Shown: one piece after another, positions 1 to 6,574 of the stretch | Layout: every line of letters begins with the position of its first letter | How positions within the stretch are numbered: position 1 is the first letter of the stretch | Source: CAZQSL01 sp964595945 | GTDB lineage: Bacteria > UBP15 > UBA6099 > JAJRTR01 | Assembly: GCA_964595945.1 (NCBI GenBank) | Contig: CAZQSL010000123.1 | Location: forward strand, 1 to 10,513 | Direction: 5' to 3' | DNA: 10,513 nt | Notes under the pieces: generated by a model | The model's input: only the letters and a program-made list of their open reading frames with translations | The model's database searches: none | What the model was told of the DNA's origin: nothing | Translations under genes and position numbers: made by a program

Positions 1-477
1 GCCCGGCAGCGTCCTCGTAATGTCGAAACTTCCGCCGCCATTCTCAGCTATCCTGCGCAACTCTTCCGCAAATGCCAGCGGCGCCGCCTCCCACACGATC
101 ATCCCGCTCCACGCCGTCACCCTCTCGCACGCCTCCACGATCATCGAACGCCCGTTGCAGTCCTTCACGACCTTCACGTTCATGTCGCGCGTGAATTCAT
201 ACACCGCCGGAGTCTCATCCTCGCCGCACTCATACGTCCACACATAGTCACACGTCAGATCGCTCCCCGCCTGCGCTTCCTCAAACCGCACGATCGCTCC
301 GCCCTCATCTTCGACTATCTCATACTCCGAAGGCACAAGCTCGCGATCATACATGTACACTCGCGGCGCGGGCGTCTCCAGCAGCCCCTTTCCATGCAGC
401 CGGTAGTCCTTGCCACCGGCTTCCACACCCGCCGTCTCGCCATACACATGTATATGCAATACAGTATTCCCTGCCAT
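1..477 (-). CDS. Phage tail-region structural protein, partial (C-terminus beyond left edge)
   Basis: An open frame starts at ATG 477 and stays open for 159 codons to the window edge, so the C-terminus is missing. The start is well supported: GGAGGTGA lies a few bases upstream, inside the 18-nt gap after the preceding gene's stop. The protein begins MAGNTVLHIHVYGETAGVEA and continues with short alternating beta-like segments. The stretch at about residues 50-85 (VPSEYEIVEDEGGAIVRFEE, then a short ITxDY-like strand) resembles beta-rich modules found in phage tail and receptor-binding proteins. I do not recognise a specific family. Its place straight after the tape-measure-like gene suggests a distal tail or tail-tip component, but that is inferred from position only. 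Confidence 0.8.
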   Translation of the reverse strand, partial: MAGNTVLHIHVYGETAGVEAGGKDYRLHGKGLLETPAPRVYMYDRELVPSEYEIVEDEGGAIVRFEEAQAGSDLTCDYVWTYECGEDETPAVYEFTRDMNVKVVKDCNGRSMIVEACERVTAWSGMIVWEAAPLAFAEELRRIAENGGGSFDITRTLPG

Positions 478-495
478 GTCCTCACCTCCGATCCA

Positions 496-1155
496 CTATC
501 CGTGATTGAAATTCGTACGCCTCGGTATGCCCGACATCTCATTGAGCTTCGATGTCTTCACCCACCTGTCATCCACCGTCGCGTCGAATTCGCTCGACGC
601 GTTCACATTCACCGTCACCGCCTGCTCCACCCTCGACGACGCGAACTTCCTCAACACATCGCCACTGCCGTTGCGCGACGAAAACGCAGCCGTCTCAAAC
701 ACGTCCGAACCAAACAGCGTGTCCAGCCCCCCGCCGCTGTCTCTGATCGAAGGCTCGAATATCGGCTTCACATCCGAAAGCGGGCTCCTCGTCCCCCGCT
801 TCGTGAAACTGCCCACCAGCGAAGCCACCATCGACACGCCCCCCAGCACTCCGCCCAAACCACCGCCGAAAAAACTCAGCGGACTCCCCGTCAGTCCGGA
901 CAACAGCCCCGCCGTACCCCCTATCGCATCGCCGCCGGCAATCTGCGCCGCGCCCGAAATCGCTGTCATCATGTTGCTCCCGCCACTCCCGCCAGGGATC
1001 ACTCTCCCGAGCAGGTCTCCCATCGCTCCGCCCAGCGAGTCCTTCAGTCCCGCTGGCATATCCACACGGAACGCCTTCGTCAGCACTTCCGTCAATTCCG
1101 CGCCAAGCGCCTTCGCATCGAATTCAATTTCCTTGCTCTTTTCGCTTTCGCTCAT
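496..1155 (-). CDS. Short tape-measure-like tail protein (219 aa)
   Basis: The ATG at 1155 is preceded by AAAGGATGGTGAGGT, a good ribosome-binding context. Residues 1-35 look helical and charged. Residues about 36-115 are strikingly rich in Gly, Ala, Leu and Ser, with hydrophobic stretches such as GGGLGGVLGGVSMVASLVG, as in membrane-active parts of tape measure proteins. The C-terminal part (VTVNVNASSEFDATV) resembles the ends of some phage tape measure proteins. Tape measures set tail length and are inserted into the host membrane at infection. The gene directly follows a frameshifted G/GT-type chaperone pair, which is the usual place for the tape measure gene. The oddity is length: 219 residues, where siphophage tape measures usually run from about 600 to more than 1000. 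It could instead be another membrane-interacting tail protein. Confidence 0.6.
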   Translation of the reverse strand: MSESEKSKEIEFDAKALGAELTEVLTKAFRVDMPAGLKDSLGGAMGDLLGRVIPGGSGGSNMMTAISGAAQIAGGDAIGGTAGLLSGLTGSPLSFFGGGLGGVLGGVSMVASLVGSFTKRGTRSPLSDVKPIFEPSIRDSGGGLDTLFGSDVFETAAFSSRNGSGDVLRKFASSRVEQAVTVNVNASSEFDATVDDRWVKTSKLNEMSGIPRRTNFNHG

Positions 1156-1228
1156 ACCTCACCATCCTTTCGCACCCGTGATACAGCTTTCACACGACCC
1201 AAAGCTTATGAATTTTTCAGGTAGAGGT

Positions 1229-1264
1229 GTGGAGAGACCCCTTTTTCAAAAAGGAGGGCTCCAC
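1229..1264. repeat. Hairpin element A (dispersed GGAG...CTTTTT...CTCC family)
   Basis: GTGGAG at 1229 and CTCCAC ending at 1264 form outer arms around an inner CCTTTTTCAAAAAGG palindrome. Read on the minus strand it shares the CCTTTTTGAAAAA core and a following GGGGTCTC with the hairpin at 6543-6574. It lies in the 139-nt gap between the chaperone stop (1295) and the tape-measure-like start (1155); the rest of that gap shows no gene. No U-tract follows on the minus strand, so it is not a classical terminator there. An RNA processing or stability role is possible. Confidence 0.65.
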
Positions 1265-1294
1265 ATAAGTCATTTCTTCTTTCTCCTACTCCCC

Positions 1295-1899
1295 TCACCA
1301 TCTGCGCCTCAGCCCGCCACGTCCCGCCGCGGCAGCCACCACATCCGCATCGCCACCACCGCGCCTCCTGTGCTCCTCAGCCGCATAATCGTATATCGCG
1401 TTGAGCTGCACACACGTCAGCCCCAGCACATCCGACGGCCTCATGCCATATTCGACAAACATGCACCCTCCGACCTTGCCCCAGTCGCTCCGCGCGCCTC
1501 CGCCGTCTTTTTTTTTACCGACTCCGCACACTTTGCCACCAGTTCCGCCAGCCCGAGATCGAGATTCGCGCGCACTATCCTGTCCAGCACCTTCTCCGCA
1601 TCCTTCGCCGCCACGATCCCCAGCGCGCCGCGCAGACTCATATCCGGCAAACCCGCAACCCGCCTCGCCCGCACCACCCAATCCACACGCTCGCGCCTCA
1701 GCACCACTTGCAGCAGCCGGGCCCAATTCGCCTGGCTCACCCCTTCGAGCAACGTGCCAAGCGCATCCTGAAAGCGGTGCAACTCACCTATGGTGAAAAC
1801 CCGGATCAAATAATCATGCCCGTCCTCGCCACGCACGCGGTGCCGCCCCGCGAATGCATCGAGGCTCATGCCACTGTCATCTTTTGCCACATAACCCAT
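1295..1899 (-). CDS. Tail assembly chaperone, -1 frameshift fusion (gpGT-like)
   Basis: This 201-residue product is read in the frame of the shorter chaperone up to codon 131 (the AAG ending at 1507), slips back one base on the A9 run, and continues for 70 codons to a TGA at 1295-1297. The extension has a protein-like sequence, including VEYGMRPSDVLGL and LNAIYDYAAEEHRRR. This suits a compact helical T domain of the kind that binds the tail tube protein in lambda-like phages. In that family the short form (G) coats the tape measure and the rare fusion (GT) recruits tube subunits. The neighbours fit exactly: tube gene upstream, tape-measure-like gene downstream. The fusion is inferred, because no single uninterrupted frame encodes it. 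The start choice is discussed in the short-form entry. Confidence 0.82.
1441..1899 (-). CDS. Tail assembly chaperone, unshifted form (gpG-like)
   Basis: The unshifted product is 152 residues from ATG 1899, beginning MGYVAKDDSG. It has a mostly helical, charged body with ...FTIGELHRFQDALGTLLEG... and a coiled C-terminal part before VKKKTAEARG. I chose ATG 1899 because GGGAG lies 9 nt upstream and the frame then starts after the tail tube stop at 1937. An earlier ATG at 1968 would overlap the tube gene by 32 nt and has only a poor ribosome-binding site. Function is assigned from position between tube and tape-measure-like genes and from the slippery A-run near its 3' end. The sequence alone would not identify it. 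After the slip site its last 21 residues (to the stop at 1441-1443) look low in information, as expected for read-through past the shift point. Confidence 0.8.
   Translation of the reverse strand: MGYVAKDDSGMSLDAFAGRHRVRGEDGHDYLIRVFTIGELHRFQDALGTLLEGVSQANWARLLQVVLRRERVDWVVRARRVAGLPDMSLRGALGIVAAKDAEKVLDRIVRANLDLGLAELVAKCAESVKKKTAEARGATGARSEGACLSNMA
1507..1516 (-). promoter_or_regulatory. Programmed -1 ribosomal frameshift site (A-AAA-AAG)
   Basis: On the minus strand nine A residues (1516-1508) are followed by G at 1507. Read in the chaperone frame, the last seven bases are A AAA AAG, the same heptamer used in E. coli dnaX. A GGAG lies 8 nt upstream of the heptamer, where an internal Shine-Dalgarno-like stimulator would act. 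A GC-rich stretch follows and may form a downstream structure, which I have not folded. The -1 frame stays open from well upstream to 1295. Confidence 0.88.
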
Positions 1900-1936
1900 C
1901 GCGCCACTCTCCCATGTCTGTATCGCACGCACCCCG

Positions 1937-2926
1937 TCACACCGGATCGGGATACCCGCTCGTGCCATTTCTCAGCCTGATCGAAAAATCCGATCCCTCG
2001 CCGCAATATGCCGCAAAAGTCACAGTCTGCCTGATCCTGTCGCCGCCCCTGGCGATCACTGCCGGAGCCGACTTGTAAAAGATTTCTCCCATCTCTATCT
2101 CCATCGCATACGGCGCCGTCCCGCTGATCACTTCCGTGTGCGTGATGGCTATGCCGAGACTGCCCGGAGCCACACTGCCCTGCGGAGCGCCCGCATCTAC
2201 CGCGCCCCACATCCGTTTCATTTCCTCCTGCGACGAAAACGCGAGGCTGATCGTGCCCTCCACCGAAAACCCGCCGGACACGTGACACGTGCAATACCGC
2301 GTGCCGTTCAGCGTCCACACCTGTTCGAGCTTGTTGCTGATTGTCAGCTCAAAATCCTCGAACATCAGGTTGGGCACATCATTGAGAGTAAACCCCGCGT
2401 GATAGCCGGCCCAACCGCTCACGCTATCATATTGTCGCGTCGCCGCCGCCGTTGCGGCCTTCGGGTGCTTAGCCAGCAGTGTCGTGCCGAGCATGAGCAG
2501 ATCATCCGTCGAAACCGATATCGTGCCCTGCCCGAACGTGCAGCCCAGCCAGTTCTCGGCCATCGCCCCGTTGCCCACCTGCACAGTAAACGAAGGCAGC
2601 ACAGCCGAAACGGACGGAGTGAACACATGCTCATACACGCCATCGCCGGCATCCGTCGACTCCACGCTGCCGAGCAGCCCCTTGAGCATCCACGGCACGG
2701 CGCCGGACGGCGCGAGATCGACCGAAATGCCGCCGCCGGATGTCACCCTGCCCGGCAGCGCGCGCCCGGCATGCCTCGTGCCATTCACCCGCACGGGGAT
2801 TATCAGATTGTTTTCCATCGACAGCGATTCGCTCCTGATCGGGGCATATACCGCGGGCGCGGCTGCCTCGACGCCGAATCCCGTCTCCTGCGCCAGTCCC
2901 AGATATCCTTCTTCATGATTTGCCAT
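1937..2926 (-). CDS. Phage tail tube protein (329 aa)
   Basis: ATG 2926 is preceded by GGAGGGTGAGAA, a strong ribosome-binding site with about 7-nt spacing. The protein begins MANHEEGYLGLAQETGFGVE, a typical opening of phage tube proteins that accommodate an N-terminal arm, followed by SESLSMENN and a beta-rich body. Repeated strands of the type FEDFELTISNKLEQVWTLNG and GGFSVEGTISLAF are characteristic of the large (about 300-residue) siphophage tail tube family, with a two-domain beta-sandwich look. It polymerises into the hollow tail through which DNA passes. The neighbours agree: connector upstream, chaperone and tape measure downstream. I see no sheath gene, so the tail is probably non-contractile. 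Confidence 0.85.
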   Translation of the reverse strand: MANHEEGYLGLAQETGFGVEAAAPAVYAPIRSESLSMENNLIIPVRVNGTRHAGRALPGRVTSGGGISVDLAPSGAVPWMLKGLLGSVESTDAGDGVYEHVFTPSVSAVLPSFTVQVGNGAMAENWLGCTFGQGTISVSTDDLLMLGTTLLAKHPKAATAAATRQYDSVSGWAGYHAGFTLNDVPNLMFEDFELTISNKLEQVWTLNGTRYCTCHVSGGFSVEGTISLAFSSQEEMKRMWGAVDAGAPQGSVAPGSLGIAITHTEVISGTAPYAMEIEMGEIFYKSAPAVIARGGDRIRQTVTFAAYCGEGSDFSIRLRNGTSGYPDPV

Positions 2927-2958
2927 TTCTCACCCTCCACTGTTTATCCATGTCATTC

Positions 2959-3402
2959 TCACCATTCGTCCATCGTGCCATCATCGCCGTCGTAATCGCC
3001 CGGATCAGTCGTGAACACCCTTGCGCGCCGCATGCCCGTGCTCGCTGCACGCCCCCCGTCATTGCCCAGCGCCACCGGCTTCGCCAGCAGCTTGTCCAAA
3101 AGCTCCAGCGGCCTCAGATAAAACTTGTCCACCCACTCCGAATCATTCGGCTCACTGCCAGTGAATACACGCCGCAGTACAAAATACGTCGTCAGATCAT
3201 CCGACAGCAGCGAAATCACGGCCGGCGGCTCCTCGAGCGGCAACCGCCCGTAATCGACCACCGTCGAGAGCCGCGCATCGATTATCCCGTCCGCGGCAAG
3301 TCGGCATTCTCCGATCATGTCCTCGCTCACGCAACCGCTCTCGATCAGTTCCTCATAATCGCTCAGATTGTTAGTCACTCCGTTTTCCGTCCCGTATGCC
3401 AT
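2959..3402 (-). CDS. Head-tail connector protein, Mu gp36-like (DUF1320-like)
   Basis: I start this at ATG 3402 (MAYGTENGVTN), which has GGAG repeats just upstream (GAAGGAGACTGGAGAT). An in-frame ATG at 3438 lies further up without a comparable site. The 147-residue protein has the pattern of small head-completion proteins: a short N-terminal strand, a helix with DYEELIESG, a helix with AADGIIDARLSTVVDYGRLPL, then PPAVISLLSDDLTTYFVLRRV, where a Pro precedes a long helix. That matches the Mu gp36 / gp6-like connector layout, which forms a ring under the portal. The last 25 residues are acidic and Gly/Asp-rich. It is the only gene between capsid and tail tube, where phages usually have two to four adaptor and tail-completion genes. 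The family call is by pattern, without a profile search. Confidence 0.72.
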   Translation of the reverse strand: MAYGTENGVTNNLSDYEELIESGCVSEDMIGECRLAADGIIDARLSTVVDYGRLPLEEPPAVISLLSDDLTTYFVLRRVFTGSEPNDSEWVDKFYLRPLELLDKLLAKPVALGNDGGRAASTGMRRARVFTTDPGDYDGDDGTMDEW

Positions 3403-3441
3403 ATCTCCAGTCTCCTTCCGCATCCTGCCGAAATTCACTCA

Positions 3442-3489
3442 CCTTTTGAAAAGGCCGGAGGAACCTGTTTTGTGAAAAGGCTCCTCCGG
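3442..3489 (-). terminator. Hairpin element B, terminator-like, after the capsid gene
   Basis: CCGGAGGA (3455-3462) and TCCTCCGG (3482-3489) are perfect inverted arms. Inside them CCTGTTTTGTGAAAAGG can pair again, and next to them lies the palindrome CCTTTTGAAAAGG (3442-3454). On the minus strand the GC-rich stem comes just after the capsid stop and is followed by CCTTTTC, a weak U-tract. A partial terminator here would let capsid transcripts outnumber those of the downstream connector and tail genes. It looks like a degenerate member of the hairpin family at 1229 and 6543. Confidence 0.6.
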
Positions 3490-3517
3490 AAAATCACACT
3501 TCCTGCGGCATCCGCCG

Positions 3518-4477
3518 CTATGCGATGGCATCCTTGATCAGATAGGCGCAATACTCGCACACGATTTTTTCTGTCAGGATTTCAGAAACCTCGATAGCAT
3601 CCGACTTGCGGTTTTCCTCGCGCCACTTGGCCACCTGGCGTTTCTGCGACTGGAAAGTAAGGCCGAGCGTCATGGTACGCGGAGTGCGCGGGTTTTCGGC
3701 GACGTATGCGAGGAGCACGTTTTTGCCCCAGATGTCGGCGCCTGAAAACGTCTGGCCCTCTTCGGCCGAGTCGTACACGCCGCCGGGGCTCAGCACCGTC
3801 ATGTTCCACAGTTTTGCCGGCAGGTCGCCATTGACGAGCAGGCTCTTGTCGGTGTAACGGATGAGGTCACGGATTTCCTTGTCTCTTTTCAACACTCTGG
3901 CCACGGCGGCGGGTATTATGATGACATTGGGCTCCGCTCCGATTGCCTTTCTGATTTTTTCCTTGCCGGCATCGATGCGCGCCTCGATGGCATCGGTTGC
4001 CGAGTCGGAGTCAAACGCTGCGTTGTTCCACTGCTGCGTGCCACTGAGCGTGATGGCGTTGCCGCTCGTGGCGTAGCTCGACGTGGCGAGCAGGACACTT
4101 GCGACGCGGCGTTCACGATTGAGCGCAAGCATGTTGGTGAGATGTTCGGTGACATCGTAGTCGGGAGAGAGCGGAGCGTCGGCATTTCTGCGTTCGCGAT
4201 CGCTGACGAGATCGGCAAGCGAATGCTCAGTGCAGGTATAAGTCGGCGTCTCGACGATATTCCACGAGTCGATGAAATTGATGTCTGCCTTGTCGGCGCG
4301 GAAATCCTGCGTGGGCCGGAACTGCTGGCGGCCATAGACGAAATACATGTCGCTGTCCTTGGCGACGTCGATGCGCGGCACGATCATGTCGGCGATCATC
4401 GAGCCGTTTGCATACTTCACGGAAAAATTCGATAGTGCGCTGTCGATGTGTATGTTTCCTTTTGTACTCATGGTCAT
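3518..4477 (-). CDS. Major capsid protein
   Basis: This 319-residue protein lies directly after the decoration gene and fits the length and layout of HK97-fold capsid subunits. It has an N-terminal segment (IDSALSNFSVKYANGSMIAD), an E-loop-like region around VYGRQQFRPTQDF, then a helix-rich body with HLTNMLALNRERRVASVLLA. The C-terminal part carries EPNVIIIPAAVARVLKRDKEI and AYVAENPRTPRTMTLGLTF, common in capsid subunits that assemble with a separate protease/scaffold. The first ATG (4477) overlaps the upstream stop as ATGA, but AGGAGG is then only 3 nt away. The second ATG (4471, MSTKGN) has 9-nt spacing and may be the real start. Overlap suggests translational coupling. Base composition differs from the neighbouring genes: the plus strand is G-richer here. 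Confidence 0.83.
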   Translation of the reverse strand: MTMSTKGNIHIDSALSNFSVKYANGSMIADMIVPRIDVAKDSDMYFVYGRQQFRPTQDFRADKADINFIDSWNIVETPTYTCTEHSLADLVSDRERRNADAPLSPDYDVTEHLTNMLALNRERRVASVLLATSSYATSGNAITLSGTQQWNNAAFDSDSATDAIEARIDAGKEKIRKAIGAEPNVIIIPAAVARVLKRDKEIRDLIRYTDKSLLVNGDLPAKLWNMTVLSPGGVYDSAEEGQTFSGADIWGKNVLLAYVAENPRTPRTMTLGLTFQSQKRQVAKWREENRKSDAIEVSEILTEKIVCEYCAYLIKDAIA

Positions 4478-4899
4478 TCGCCTCCTTCAGTAATTTCGAC
4501 ATGGTATTCCGCAGGCAGCGCGAGCAGGCATTTCACGAGCGAGCCAGCGGTAGACGCACTGCTGAGCGCCCTGCCGACGATACCGGTGCCGGTGATCTGC
4601 GCGCCGTCGCCCGCGGGCTTCACCCTGCCCTGAGTGTCCGCTACGATGAGCATGTCGCCCACTGCCACATCGTCGGCGATTGCCACCTTTGCCACGCCTG
4701 CCACCTGGAAAGCGCCAATGCCGCCCGCCGTGAGTGACGTATCGCGCAGCACGCCGGCGATCCTGCCTGCTCCGGCCGCTGCAGGTGCCGCTACTACTCC
4801 CTCTTCTGTGTCGAGCACTGCCACGCAGCCCTGCGCCAGCTCAGACTGTCCGTCCTTGAGTCTGAAGCTGAGTGTGAGAAGTTCCTTGATTTCTGCCAT
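4474..4899 (-). CDS. Capsid decoration (cement) protein, DUF2190-like
   Basis: The start is ATG 4899 (MAEIKELLTL), because GGAGGT lies 7 nt upstream of it; the in-frame ATG at 4914 overlaps that ribosome-binding site. The 141-residue protein is small, beta-rich and Ala/Gly/Val-rich. Its middle reads GVVAAPAAAGAGRIAGVL, FQVAGVAKVAIADDVAVGD and GRVKPAGDGAQ, the repeated turn-and-strand pattern of DUF2190 and similar head decoration proteins. These cover the outside of the expanded capsid and stabilise it. Position between protease and capsid matches many siphophages and Mu-like phages. The family call rests on pattern and context. Confidence 0.72.
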   Translation of the reverse strand: MAEIKELLTLSFRLKDGQSELAQGCVAVLDTEEGVVAAPAAAGAGRIAGVLRDTSLTAGGIGAFQVAGVAKVAIADDVAVGDMLIVADTQGRVKPAGDGAQITGTGIVGRALSSASTAGSLVKCLLALPAEYHVEITEGGE

Positions 4900-4921
4900 T
4901 CCTTCCACCTCCATATACTTG

Positions 4922-4936
4922 GCCCCTATCCGGGGC
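4922..4936. repeat. Small GC-rich hairpin upstream of decoration gene
   Basis: GCCCC-TATCC-GGGGC is a perfect 5-bp stem. On the minus strand it ends about 10 nt before the GGAGGT of the decoration gene. No U-tract follows in that direction, so a role in mRNA processing or in shielding the ribosome-binding site is more likely than termination. On the plus strand it is followed by TTTCACTTTT, but no rightward gene is known there. Confidence 0.4.
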
Positions 4937-4938
4937 TT

Positions 4939-4968
4939 TCACTTTTCGCACAGCCGCAGGCGAGCCAT
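4939..4968 (-). CDS. Possible 9-residue mini-ORF (MARLRLCEK)
   Basis: Inside the 136-nt gap between protease and decoration genes, ATG 4968 follows CAGGAGTGAGC, so an AGGAG sits 5 nt upstream, and the frame stops after nine codons at 4939-4941. The ribosome-binding site is as good as those of the real genes around it. It could be a translated leader that affects the decoration and capsid genes, or the relic of a longer gene in the same frame. Nothing shows that the peptide itself has a role. Confidence 0.25.
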   Translation of the reverse strand: MARLRLCEK

Positions 4969-5035
4969 GCTCACTCCTGCCGGCTTGTGTTCCCTGCCTG
5001 TGTCTTGAAAACCTGAAATGCTGGAAAGGGCGCTG

Positions 5036-6178
5036 TTAAGCCTGCCCTGCCTGCCTGCTGACAGCGATGGCGGCCCTGGCATAATCGGACGCCCTGTCGG
5101 GATCGAGCCCGTACCTGCGGCAGTAGGCAGCGATCCGCGCCTCGTTGTCATCCTGCGCAGCCCCGCCCCCCTCCATCACGACTCCGACCTCGCCAAGCGC
5201 CGGATGCTCGCCGAGCGACGCTATGAATTTCCTGAACTCCGCCGCCGCCTGCCTGTAAGCCTCGCGCATCGCGCCCTTCTCGCGAGCAGCGCCCGCCTCA
5301 AGCATCACAAGCACATCCCTCACCACCGGCGCATACACCGGCGGCACCTGCCTGCCATACTTCGAGACAAATTCCACCGCCTCGGCCTTTTCTCCCAATG
5401 CCCCGCGCGCATAGCACGACTCCGATTCGCTCTCACTACTCTCCTCTTCCTTCGCCGCTTCGAGCGCCTCCACACGGCCTTCGAGCGCAATCAGCCTCTC
5501 GCACCCCTCGCACCGCTCACCACCTCCATCTCCGGCAGCCGGCGCGCCGTCCGCGTCTTTCCCTTCAGCATCCGGCCCTTCGATGTCCCTTGCGTACAGA
5601 TACACATCGCCCCGCGCACTTCCGCTGCCATACAGCGCCCTGATGCCAGCGAGCGAACCTATCGCCGGCAGAGCGGCCCCGAGCAGCGCAAGACCAGCCG
5701 GCACATGCGCGTACACCTTGCCAGTGTCCTCATCGAGATAGTCATGCAGTATCTCCATGCTCCGCTTTTTGAAAGCGCCCGCGTCGATCAGTTCGCACAC
5801 CGCTCGCGGCACATCGACGAGATCAGCCACCAGCGTGCGTCCGGCGACCCGGAGATTCTTGAGCCACCCGGCAGCCGGGCACCCGTCGCCATGCAGCAAT
5901 CCCTGATCTTCCGAATGCCCGATCTTCACCGGCGCCTCAAACCGCCCGGCCAGTTCCTCATAAGCACGCGCCATTTCCCTGAGATCACTCTCGTTATACG
6001 TGATCTCACGCCCCGCGCTGTCAGTCCACGTGCCGGCCTTGAAGATTTCGACACCCTCGATCACATGCGTCCGCGCTTCAGCCGGCGCAGGCTCGCCAGC
6101 CTGATGGCACACCTCTTCGGCCACTAAGCTCCCTGCTGCCTCATCCTTTACGACATTCTCGTTTTCGCTCCTCACCAT
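5036..6178 (-). CDS. Head maturation protease with fused C-terminal scaffold (Mu gpI-like)
   Basis: ATG 6178 follows GGGAGGTAACGA, an excellent ribosome-binding site. The first part of this 380-residue protein, about residues 38-180, matches the Mu gpI-type phage protease: EIFKAGTWTDSAGREITYNE, then APVKIGH (His88), GWLKNLRVAGRTLVADL, KKRSMEI (Ser140) and ALLGAALPAIGSL. His88 and Ser140 are the likely catalytic residues of an assemblin-type serine protease. After an acidic Gly/Asp/Glu-rich linker (about 195-255, with Cys223 and Cys226) comes a helical segment ERLIALEGRVEALEAAKEE and a long helical C-terminus, suited to an internal scaffold that is digested at maturation. It is the first gene of the leftward operon, 136 nt ahead of the decoration gene. 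Confidence 0.85.
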   Translation of the reverse strand: MVRSENENVVKDEAAGSLVAEEVCHQAGEPAPAEARTHVIEGVEIFKAGTWTDSAGREITYNESDLREMARAYEELAGRFEAPVKIGHSEDQGLLHGDGCPAAGWLKNLRVAGRTLVADLVDVPRAVCELIDAGAFKKRSMEILHDYLDEDTGKVYAHVPAGLALLGAALPAIGSLAGIRALYGSGSARGDVYLYARDIEGPDAEGKDADGAPAAGDGGGERCEGCERLIALEGRVEALEAAKEEESSESESESCYARGALGEKAEAVEFVSKYGRQVPPVYAPVVRDVLVMLEAGAAREKGAMREAYRQAAAEFRKFIASLGEHPALGEVGVVMEGGGAAQDDNEARIAAYCRRYGLDPDRASDYARAAIAVSRQAGQA

Positions 6179-6244
6179 TCGTTACCTCCCGGCATCTGCC
6201 GCACCGCACCGCGGCCGGCTGTTCTTCTCATACGCCCTATAAAA

Positions 6245-6268
6245 GGACAAAAAACAGCCCCTTTGTCC
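6245..6268 (-). terminator. Terminator- or attenuator-like hairpin in the leader of the head operon
   Basis: On the minus strand GGACAAA and TTTGTCC form a perfect 7-bp stem with a 10-nt loop, followed directly by TTTTATA. It lies 67 nt upstream of the protease start. A stem of this kind with a U-tract before the first structural gene fits an attenuator that must be overcome by antitermination, as with Q-type control of late phage genes. The stem is AT-rich and may be weak. No antiterminator gene is seen in this window. Confidence 0.45.
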
Positions 6269-6456
6269 CACGGCCAATAAAAAAAACTTCCGAAAATCCC
6301 CAAAGCTGAACGACTGTCTTAAGTTGCTCATCTTATAATCGTCAACAAAAAGAGTGCCTGACAGCAAATTATCAAGGGATGACCACCATGCAGCATTCAC
6401 ACTGAAACCCAATCACCTGCCGCATACCTCATCGTCACTGATCGACATCATCAGGC

Positions 6457-6475
6457 TAATCCGCCTGCCGGATTA
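6457..6475. repeat. Perfect dyad TAATCCG-N5-CGGATTA
   Basis: TAATCCG (6457-6463) and CGGATTA (6469-6475) are exact inverted arms with a 5-nt centre. It is the right size for a dimeric regulator's operator or a small RNA stem. No promoter clearly overlaps it. Confidence 0.5.
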
Positions 6476-6542
6476 CCATGCGGGGACCCTCGCAACTACT
6501 ACGGGAAAGAAAAAAGAGAAGAAGTGTTCACGACAAAAGCAT

Positions 6543-6574
6543 GGAGACCCCCTTTTTGAAAAAATGGGGTCTCC
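6543..6574. repeat. Hairpin element C (perfect 9-bp GGAGACCCC stem)
   Basis: GGAGACCCC (6543-6551) and GGGGTCTCC (6566-6574) pair perfectly around CTTTTTGAAAAAAT, whose TTTTT and AAAAA can pair further. It is the best preserved of four related elements (others at 1229, 3442 and 10243). On the minus strand a short ATGCTTTT follows, so weak leftward termination is possible. No U-tract follows on the plus strand. Confidence 0.7.

Noticed and set aside
506..1771. Long rightward frame opposite the chaperone and tape-measure-like genes
   Set aside because: Pro/Ser-rich translation typical of the antisense of G-rich codons; no ribosome-binding site and no known motif.
1729..1968. ATG 1968 as the chaperone start
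   Set aside because: Would overlap the tail tube gene by 32 nt with only a weak ribosome-binding site; ATG 1899 has GGGAG at 9 nt. It cannot be fully excluded.
2138..2995. 285-codon rightward frame opposite the tail tube gene
   Set aside because: Arg/His-rich antisense shadow without a ribosome-binding site.
5018..6127. 369-codon rightward frame opposite the protease gene
   Set aside because: Arg/His/Pro/Leu-rich antisense translation; the leftward frame has clear protease motifs and a strong ribosome-binding site.
6182..6412. Leftward 76-codon frame upstream of the protease gene
   Set aside because: Starts at TTG with no usable ribosome-binding site and runs through the U-tailed hairpin and A/T-runs of the leader.
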